The position numbers were made by a program, and so were the translations under genes. A DNA stretch of 64,000 bases, from positions 40,001 to 104,000 of the forward strand of contig CAUJGJ010000324.1 of assembly GCA_963170055.1 (NCBI GenBank), written 5' to 3'. The DNA comes from Halisarca cf. caerulea (Eukaryota > Porifera > Demospongiae > Chondrillida > Halisarcidae). Shown here piece after piece: positions 52,401 through 63,720 of the stretch. Below the pieces are notes generated by a model. The model ran no database searches. It was not told the DNA's origin and saw nothing but the letters and a program-made list of their open reading frames with translations. Position 1 is the first letter of the stretch. Each line of letters begins with the position of its first letter.

Positions 52401-55400
52401 ATGCCCTCACATTGAAATGTGTGTCAATAGCAGAAAATGGAGACCAATTGTTCGAATTTGGTGTTCACATTGCTAATGTGGCAAAAAACCTTCCCTTAGG
52501 GCACTCACTGGACAAACTGATTAGAAGAAGAATCACTAGTGTCTATGGAAGCTGCCAAGGCAAGAACTCTTATCAGCCAATGTTGCCTCATAGCTATAGC
52601 AAGAACTTATCTCTCAATGAACACATGTCAAGATACTGTGTATCAGTGGTTGCACGAGCTGTTTTGAGGCATGGAAGTAACAAAATGAAAATTGTTGGCA
52701 ATGGATCTTGTGAAATTAAAGAAGGTGTTGTGCGCTCAGGCCTTCGGCTTACCTACCAGGAAGCAGAAGATATTCTCTCTCAGAGTGAAGGTTTTGTGTC
52801 AGAAGATATGCGGAAACACCTAGCTAATTATCAGCAGCGCTATCCTGGGAGAACACCAGTTGAAGGACAGCTCAAGTACTTGTGTGGAATATCAACTTCA
52901 CTGCGCAAATCAAGACTAGGAGAGAAAGGCGGTGTCTACTTTGCAACAGATGCAGAGACTGCCCAGAGTCCTGTTGCTCATGGACTTGTGGAGGAAATGA
53001 TGATTTGGGCAAATTCAAAAGTTGCTCTGAAACTTATTCAATCCTCATTGCCGAATATTGTTCTGAGAATTCAACCTTTCCCCAATGTGAAAGAACTGGA
53101 AGCTTTTCAGAAAGATTTTGCATCAATTATTCAATCAAATATTCAAGTAAGTACAGTATGTGTTTAAATGAATCTGTATATATCATCTGTATATATTACG
53201 TGGAATTAAGCTGTTCATATTGTGCAGGTGAGTTATGTCCGAATCTAGCCAAAGAACGTGAGCTTTGCGGTTTTCACGGTATGAATCTCATTATTACTGA
53301 ATTGTGTTGGTTGGTCATGTGCCAATAACGTGAATCAGCTTAGGAAGCTCTGCAGTAAGCAAGTTAAAGCTCCAGACCCAACCCAAATTTACGCAGCATG
53401 CTTCATTTCCGGAACTCTAAGCATTAGTTTTTGGATGTTAACGCTTTCTTTGGCAAGTTTGGATAGAATGTATGCCGATTTAAGTACAAACTATATCCGG
53501 TTTAGAACCACGGGGCTACATAAGATGGCATTCTGAAGTTTTACCAGAATAGTACAGGAAGATTGATTTGGAATCGAGAGAAGCCTTCTTTACCGTGCAA
53601 ATTTCTTTGTAAAAGGATTGATTTCTAAAAGGTAAAGCTATATTTTTCTGCGTATACTTTTGATTGATTGCTTCGTTCGAGTTATGCCTCAATATTTCTT
53701 GTCTTTCCTCGCTGGAAAGCCACAGAAGGCTGCACATAACAGCCAAAGAATAGAATTTCAAAAGCATGCACAGTGAAAATAATGTAAATATCGATCCTAC
53801 GATTATTTTAATCCACTTTTATAAAGTTAGATCTCCCCCTTTTCCACACAGGTATGTATGTTATGGCACTTTTGCCAAGAAACAAAATGGCTGCCGCTTT
53901 CGAATGGCTCATATAAAATGCCTTGCTTCCTCATTTTGAAGGCGGAAAGGCTCAAGAAAGCATCTAGATAGTATTTTGAACATTCCTATTTTGTGCATAT
54001 GCAATTTAAAGAGCTAAAACATATTGTACATGTTGTACATGGTCAATTTTGCGCTGCGCATAAACTGAACGGATGGACCGACAATCTCCCCCAAATGAGA
54101 ATTTGAAGTTCAGTCCTTTAGCAATAATCTGACAAAGTTTTAGGTATCTACGTAGAGATCTAGACCCGCGCCTTTTTCGCCATAAAATCCTTGTGGACTG
54201 GAGTGCTTCTTTAGGCCTTTGTCACATGATATCACATGTCCACAAAGGCAAACTCTTCAAATGCTCGCGTGTTTCAGCCTATAATGACGTATAAATGTCG
54301 TGTTTAAGCTGTGGGCACATGGCCAGACTGTGATAAACTATCTGAGGCGTAATAATCTAATCGCATACCTTGTCAAACCACAAAACGCCCCCTTGCCACC
54401 TGATTCGGCCATAACATACCTGTGCACTAAACTGTTCACCATGAGCAACTCTAGCTAGGCTTGCATGTGATTTTCATGTTTTCATATATAGTCAGAAAAA
54501 CTCATCATACAAAGTTTTGTGACCCTATATAAGAATCTAAAAGACATAGATACAAAGTATATGTGCTTAAGATATCACACAAAGCGTTTTCTGGGCATCA
54601 CTACTCGTGCACAAGTAAAACAGACCGATTGATTTCTCTTCTTGGATAATGGCAGCCATTTTGTTTCTGTCCAAATCAGACATAACATACTTGCATGGTC
54701 CCCTGCATGCAACAGCCTCTGGGCTACAACAGCCTTGTCTTGCTGACCTATGTACAGTATCTGTTCGTCCTTCTGATTTTAATCTTCATACATTTGTAAT
54801 TTACGCACCTACAAAGACCATCAGGTTTCATATTTTGAATACCCTCCTCCAACCATAGTGTATATACTGTGTATCAGTGGTTGAATAAAATAATGGACGA
54901 TTATGTATACATCACTTAATTTTCCCTTTGCATTTAATGAATATCTGTAAGCGATTTTCAGTGTAAATTTGGCGGGTTCCGGTTTTTGCTTGATGGTTAT
55001 CACTTGTCAGTGTCAATGGTTTTTGGTTGAAAGTGTTTGTTTAGCAACAAAGTTTGCAGAAATTTCTCGTTTATCATTTCGATATTTCACAATGGACTAA
55101 TGAATAATTCATCAGATATAAAGACAATCCTTCATCACAATAGAATCAAGAGTTGGATGGATTAACAACTCAGAAGATCAAGCGTTTTTGTAGGTGGAGC
55201 AGTGACTGTGAAGACCAATTTGCTGCAGGATATGTGTATGCTGTCCAAAAGAGATCTTGTGTTAATAATAAAGTTGAATCATATGCTGCTTCAGGAAATG
55301 GTACATATCATTGATACAACACTCGAATATTGTATCTGGACTGTTGTATAAGTATTATCGTAAGTTGCTACACAGGGTATTTATAAACACCCAAGAATAA

Positions 55401-58400
55401 AATGCTAAAATGGCCATCTTGAAATAGCACCTTGAGTTATCTATTGTTTCTTCTTAGTTGACAAGAATTTTGCTCAGTTTTTCATACTGCACAAAAGATC
55501 TATACATTCTGCAAATGATTATGCTAAACTAGAGATTGTTTCTATTGTCTGAAGAAAGATAATGAACTTTGAATGCATAGGAGTTTTAGACAAACTTTAC
55601 ATCAGTGGGATCCCCTTAGATCCCTCTCAATTCACATGAAACCAACACAAAAAGAAAGAATAAGTTGTGAACAATCTGAAGATCATCCCAGGCTATAGAT
55701 TATTATCTTCCATTAATATAGTTATAACTAAAAAAACTGTTTTTTCTCCCTTCAAATGGCAAAAATTAAGTATAAATGGTCAAATCCGAGAAACCACTTG
55801 CATGATTGTAGCACGATGCCCAGAACAATTTTCACAAAATGAAACTTCTTAAGAGTCCATTAAAGTAGGGTTTAATGAGATTTGAAGGCATCTAGAGGTC
55901 TGGTGAAGTGACTTTATCTTCGTCCTGAACAAAACTACCATTTTTGTGATGTTTCATGTGTACCTAGGTGCAACGTCACAAAATTCACCTTCTCTTCCCA
56001 TTCTGTTGATGTATGAATCGTCCAACGTCATCTGAAAGACTCTCAATGACGTTTTAAAACAGCCGCTAATTGATATCGTTGAAAACCAGCACTGCCCACA
56101 ATCCAAACAAGCAACAGGTGGTTATAAACAGCCTGTGTACTGTTGTTATTGGTTATAGCGCTATCACTTAGCGCTTGATGCATGGACAGTCAGCGGTAGA
56201 ATGCAAGTGGGAAACACTAGGGTAATTGACAATAGCGGTTTACAGTTTCGGTTATCTTTAATTTTTGTAATCTGTACTTTAATGCTAAGTTGTGGAGTCT
56301 CATGTGGATGCCACAGCGTGGAGTAGGGTGTTTTAGATGACAGAAGAGTCATGGCAGGCCTGGAGGAAGGGTATTAGGAGTGGTCAGGCCAATTTACCTG
56401 AGAAAGTTAACTATACCTGCATTTGCATGGCCATTGTACTGCACAAGTTCACTGCCAACTTTTACACGAGGGGGTTTTCAGTATAGTGAGGCAAAATTAT
56501 ATATTGTTCAAAATCGCGGGTGTGTTGCACAATCAAAAACATGGTGCCCGAAGAACTTGAATCAAGTAGACTAATACAAATTGCTGAAACTGATGGATTC
56601 CTAAATCGCTTTAGTTTTAGATTGTTGCAACTTGATTTCTATATGATATTATACAAAATAAGTAGAGCAATATTTTCATGAAATTGTTGTATATAGCAAT
56701 ATAAAAATGTGCACCTCTTTTGAATCTTTGACTATTTTGGCAATCCACGCATATGGGACATGTCCAGATTTGTTATGATAGTGTTCCTTAGTTTAGTTTG
56801 TATAGCGAGGAATTTGTTATTGTTCGGCGCCGATAAAGCATTTTGTTCTTGAATAGGGGCCGGGAAAACTGTTATAGCTGCTTCAGCATTCATATGAAAC
56901 GTTCGGAACGGTAACATTTGAGAAGTTCACATGTCTGCCAACTAGTACAGCCTTATCTTGATACTCTAAAGCTTCTACAAGTCGAGAACAGAAGTTGTAA
57001 AAAAGACTGAAATTTTCACACCTCCTAATTTGTGTGGACATGTCCCACATGCACAGTCCTTGTCTTGTTATCACAGATACCATTATAAATCCAGGTATAC
57101 ATATATAACCTAATGGATTTCATGATAATTATTATATAAATAGTTATCCTGTGTTACTGTATGTGAGTATAGATTGAAATTAATGAATGCCTACTTATAC
57201 TCCCTTAGTTTGCTAGAGTTCAATGTGGCACAGAGGTCAAACCAGACTCCTTTGTAATGCTGTTAGATGTATGGAAAGAAGTAGTGGAGTTGCTGGAGCA
57301 AGGTAAATATGGTCCTGCCAGAACCATGCTGACTTCCACTTACCTCCATCCCCAGCTAGCTGTTGTTGGTGCTAACCTGGCAAAAATGCAGAGCAAATCT
57401 GCATATCACATGAAGGGAGAGGGCAGACATAGAACTGGGCCAGATTCAGATAACCTCAAGCACTACAGTCTGAATACGGAGTATACACATTTCACCTCCC
57501 CATTGCGGAGAGCTGTGGATATAATTGTTCAGAGGCTGCTCCGGGAAGCTCTGAAAGCTAACCCCCCTTCTAGTAGCAGTGTGTACACTTCAGATGAGCT
57601 GAAAGATATCATCCAAAGCTGTAATATCAAAACAAGACAAGCAAACTGTTTTGATAATGATCTAAAAGTACTGGACAATGCTCTCTTCAACAGTAGGTCA
57701 TCATTATGTGTCACAGCATATGTTGCAACCTTTACAGGAGGTAAAATAGAGCTCTACTTCCAAGACATGAGGTTACGCCATATTCCTTTTGGGGAGAAAT
57801 GTATCAGAACATCACTTCTGATGTCTCAAGCTTCTGGGGATCAAAAATTGTCCAGTTCTGTAGAAGATTCAGATGAAATGAAGAGCACCTGGAGACTACG
57901 TTTTACTACTGATGATGGTAGCTTGAGTGATCTGTGTGACAAGAAGTATTCTAATGTCAAATGTGCTCCCAAAGGTTTCAGTCCTGATGCAAACAAACAG
58001 TCTTTGCTTCAATGTTATGTGCATAAGGGAAACAAAGATGGACCACTTGGAAAGCATCAAGCTGTGTGTGATCACTTTCTAACTACAGTGGAGGTATCAC
58101 CAGATAGTTGGGGTGAAGTGCAAAAATTTATCATGACACCAAATGACAGAAGTGCTCAGGATGCACTTCGCATTCTGACAGGCTGTGGTCAAATCAAAGG
58201 AACTGATCACAAAGAAATTTCTAGCAATGAGCATATGAAACACATAATGAAAGAAGATACCTTTTCTGGCACAAGTGATGAGGATGGCTCTGATGACAGC
58301 ATCGATACTAGAACCAGTGGTGATACTGATGATAGCAGTGATGATATGCATCATAACTACGAAAGTGGGACTGATAGTGGATCTGATGATGGCAGTGGTG

Positions 58401-61400
58401 ATGACTGTGATGGCACTGATGACAATCTGCAAGAGAATTCAACTCGATCAAATTCTTTTGACTGTCAGCAAGTGATGGACAAGTCAATCTTTTGTTCACT
58501 AGAAATACCAGTGGAAATCAAGGAATTCAAGACTGTTAAGGTCTGGCTAAGAGCGAAATATTCCGAGTACATCCTAACACCCTCTATTCAGATGTTGGAT
58601 CTAGCACCACATCTTCAAATCTGCATCCAGCACCTCACAACCCCTGCAACCTGCTTTGCACCCACACTCTTGAAGCAAGCATCGAAACCACATTACAATA
58701 AGATTGAAGAATATGTGAAACTCTGGGAGGATGTATTCTTAGCCGAAGCAGTGAGTACCAGTGTGAGATCCACAAAGTCATCTCTCAGAATGACTATGGT
58801 CAAGCATGTAAGGATCAGATGGCCAGCACTCACCATTCCAAGCAATGCAATAGGAGAGCCATACTATGTTCCAACTGGTCCACTTCACATTGAGCTTTCA
58901 GAAGAGTTTTGTGCAGAAAAACTTGAATTCTTTCCTTTTAATGTTGGAACCCTGATTTGTGCACGTTACTGCATACCGCTTGAAGATGATGAGATGAAAA
59001 TTCTTGAAGATCTGTGCCACCTCAAGTATGGAACTAAGCAAGATGGCAAAACAGCCATCGAGAAGCTCCTGGGAGATAACACTGATGGCCATGTTAGAGC
59101 TGTTTACCATATGGTGGTGACCAAAGTCAATTACCCAGAAGAGAAAGGGTCTGCCAGTGAAAGGCAACATTCTCAGAAGGTGGGAAGAGACAGGAGAATA
59201 AATCCCTTGAAAGTTAAAAGAGGGCCAATTAAGGTAATATCATTTTTTTTGTATGATGCATACAATTTATACAACTGCAGACATCATGCAATTACTGATA
59301 AACTGTATGAATATATTCTTAAGTATTATACATACTGTACAGTTGAAAGTTTCACATTTTGAGAAATGGAAATACAGGAATTGAGTGAATTCATAGCATT
59401 TTTACAGCAAACTTTTCCATTGTGTTTTGTTAAGGTCTCTTTGGAAATGAAGGGAGAAAACAACCAGAGGGTTTCTGATGTAATGCAGAGTCTACTTGCC
59501 CATAAATCCTACCCTTGTGATGTACAGTTGCTTCCTCTTGACACACCACATCAGTGAGTTGAAAGTGGGAAGACAGTTATAGCCACACATCTGGTACCCA
59601 ATGTGCCTTGTGTATTGTTTGATCAGGTCATGTTACATAAGGAGAAGTATTTTATAAATTGGATACTTCCATGCAGTGTTCAATTTTAGCTATATATAGT
59701 AACAACTTTGTCACCATATGTGATTTTCAGTCTGATGACTATGTATGTCAAAGATAGCTTGTTTCGCCATAGCTTTTGTTAACATATTTAGCTTTTGCTC
59801 TCATTATAATATTCAGTATGATGGACAGGTGTATGGTTCTTATATATATCTTTCGTTGTGATTTGTACCATCAGATGGGAATCGAAAATTCTGATAATAA
59901 GATGCTCCAGATGATAGCTGTTGCACTGTACTACAGCACGCATGTATGAGATTGCATATACAGTCCCTCTGACTGAAAGTCCACTAACGATCATTGTATA
60001 TAATGTATTATCTTTGATCTGCAGTCGTGTGTACAATTCCTTGAGACATTTGCCAAGCTTATGTGCACAGGAGGTACCATCAACCATTACTGTTCTCTTG
60101 GGTAAAGATCATCATCTTCCAAGTAAGTATCTACCATGCAATACTTTGTGTACAAGGTCTTAGGTACCAAATGCATGGTATCTTATATCAAGTCTTGTGT
60201 CAGTTTATAAAAGCATTAGCTTATTTCTCAGTAAATATTTAAGGATTTTATGTTTCTATAATGGTATTGACCTATCTCTCGGATAGACATGCATGGTTTA
60301 TTGTATATAATTGGTTGAACACTGAAATTTCTTTTCGGCATCATTAACAAGTTTGATTTCCAAGACGACACAAAATACTTGTAGCGGTAGTTGGGTAGAC
60401 GCTAATAACAGCCATATAATAAAGCAATCAACTATAGCTACGTGTAGTGTTACCAATTGAAAGTAACCATATTCTATATGGTGGATTTCCAAACCCAAAT
60501 GTGGTCTCCTTGGATTGAAGCCATGATGTGAAAGCTTCAAGCGGCCATATTGAACTCTACCCTTATTAAAGATGGCTTACACAAATCTCCAAGTATTCGT
60601 CAATATAGTCCAATTTTTACATCATGTTTTGGGAAATGGCGATTTAATTTCTATAGATATATATGACAAAAATTCTCTGAACTTCTTTCTTAGGAAAAGT
60701 TAGAAGACATATGGTACAACCTGACTCTGTGTGGTTGGGAAATGAATAATAAGGATGCTGAAAATTAGGGTATACATGGTAGTCAAAAACTTTGTGAGTC
60801 CGTCTCTAAAGCCCTACATCATTTTACCATAGTGATTGGTTTTTATCCAGCTTTTATGTCTTATCTCATATTCTGGTATGGTTTTTTTTGTTTGGACCCT
60901 TAAGCATGTGTGTACTCACATTGTACTTACATATATACATACATGGTGCTGGAAAGAATTTTGGGCTGTTTTAATTCAATAGAAACTAATGAAAAAGCCA
61001 TTGAGAAGTTTTTTGCTAACCACAAGGATGTTTTTGAGATGTGGGGCACAAAAATGAGTCTTAATCAACTGCAACAAAAGGCCCTAAAGCAAGGAATGAA
61101 AAATAGATTTCAGCTAATTCAAGGTCCTCCTGGTGAGTATGTATGCGTATACTTTCTGTCATCGTGTGCTTTGTAAGGTATACAGCGAAACCTCTACAAT
61201 AAGGACACCATTGGGACCACTATCCGGTTTATATGGAGGTATCCTTATTTCAGTGGTTTTATACGTATATATGTGCACATGTCAATGTGAGGGATATAAA
61301 ATTGGGCAGAGCAATGGTGTCCTCTTAAAGGAGGTGTCTGCATTTCAGAGGTGTCCTTTAACAGAGGTTCACTGTAAACAGTAATAATATACTACAGTAG

Positions 61401-63229
61401 CTGCATGTGAATTTTCTGTGTACTTCCCCGACTGTGTCTTCATGTACGTATGTGTGAGTGGTAAGAGATGTATTCCTAGGTATGTTTGCCAACATATGGT
61501 TTAGTATATTGTGCACTGTGCTTCTGTTGCAAATATACTGTGAAGTACTTCATGTTTTAAAAGGTTTTGTTTGTACATTACATGGTAACATAACATATGG
61601 CAAGCTTCCACATTGAAGTGGACAGTATATTCATGGATGAAATAGTGTCCATCTTTTCATGTCTGCAGGTACGGGAAAAAGTGTCACTGGTGCTCATTTG
61701 GCTTATGCCTTTGCTTTGTGGAATCGTCAGCATCATGTGAAAAACCCAGAACGGATGCCTTGTGTGGTGTATTGTGGACCATCGAACAAATCAGTTGAAG
61801 TAGTTCTCAGTAAGCTCAATAAGCTAGCATGCATTGTATACAAAAGAGTTCATCTACCTCCTGCATGTGTATATAGTTAGTTGAAATGTTTAAGAGTCAT
61901 TCAATGTACTGTATTTCATGGAGTATAAGTTACACGTTAAGTTTTAAACAGCATTATCATTTAACAGCCATAATGAACTATTTGGTATGTACATCACACC
62001 CCATATTTTGCCAGTGAAATTTAGGCATCAAAACTGCAACTTATACTCCATAAAGTACACTATGTATGTTTTATTTACAAACTTATACTCCATAAAGTAC
62101 ACTATGTATGTTTTATTTACATAGATTGATGTAGAACTTTAACTGCCAGAACTTTTTAACCAATTTATCAATTTACCTTGGACTCTTATCTACAAGGGTT
62201 ACCTTCCTCATACTTTGGTGTTAACTATAACTAAATTGTCACTAAATTATGTATGTGTACAGTATGTGCATAGCCTATAGACATGTTTATATATGATATT
62301 GGAATAGTATTGTTTGTGTTTTGATATCATGTTGTGTTATAATCCAAAGTACACTATCATGATATTTCACAATATTCTCAACCCCAGATGAAATATAATC
62401 ATGATTAATATCATTAATTTAATACATAACTAGCTATTACTAAGGAATTCATAAAGAATTAATTTGACAATCTTGTAATCCTGCATTTCCTAAAGAATAA
62501 CAGTATCAGTGATAGTCATGTTTGTTTTACTTTCCTATGTAATCATCTCAGTGTGACTGCAGTACAAGTTAAGTATTCTCGCACACTTGGGAGAGATTTC
62601 AAAAGGATATTGCTAGCTGTCCTTAAAGCAGTTTTACAAATCTTATGATAAAAGTAGGCCGATTTTTTGTTTGTAGTTTACTGACGCGTGCTGCGACTGA
62701 CTGCGGACGACTGTTCACAATTGTACACTGTAGGATTTGGAAAGAGACTGTAAGGTTCCTCTTCACTTTTATTTGCAAAGTGGCGAAATTTTGAAAATAG
62801 CCCATACAAGCCTACAAGCCGCCATATTTGTTGTACGGACGAATCTTGACAGGAATACAACTTTTTCCTTTGAAATGGTTATTCACTAACTCCTCCTAGG
62901 AAAATAATGCGAGTAGTTTGTGACTTCGAATAATACTCCTCAATATACCTGGTGAGTGACCTTATCTATAAGGCGGAATGATTTACGCATGGAAGACAAA
63001 AGCGGCATCGGTGACAAGAACATCGCCAACAGCCATGTTGGTGTGCAATAGTATCTGCAGAAAGTATACAAATTTCCTTTGAAAGGTTACGTATGTCGTA
63101 TATATAATATTATACGAATAAAAGGATTTTTACTGATTTTCAAAATTTATTTTGTGAGCATGCAGTTTGTATGCTTGACAAAATTAGTGTGTCTATGTGT
63201 GTTTGACATATATAATATGTATCTATGTG

Positions 63230-63295
<66 letters not shown>

Positions 63296-63316
63296 TGTGT
63301 GTACATATGTGTGTGA

Positions 63317-63347
<31 letters not shown>

Positions 63348-63439
63348 TATGTGTATGTGCAAGCATGTGTGTGTGTGTGTGCACGCGCGTGCATGTGTGT
63401 TTGCACACATGCGTGTGTATGTGTGTGTGTGTATGTGCA

Positions 63440-63508
<69 letters not shown>

Positions 63509-63556
63509 ACGTGTGTGTGTGTTCATGTGTGTGTGTACATGTGTGTGTGTGTTTTG

Positions 63557-63626
<70 letters not shown>

Positions 63627-63675
63627 TGCAGATTGAGTGAGTGCACGTGAAAAGTAGCTCCAATGCAATTTTGAA

Positions 63676-63720
<45 letters not shown>

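Noticed and set aside
56747..57053. Possible inverted-repeat element with GGGACATGTCC at both ends
   Set aside because: The shared word is itself palindromic and similarity beyond it is weak.
63079..63668. Long ORFs in several frames on both strands
   Set aside because: Translation of the GT microsatellite in an intron.
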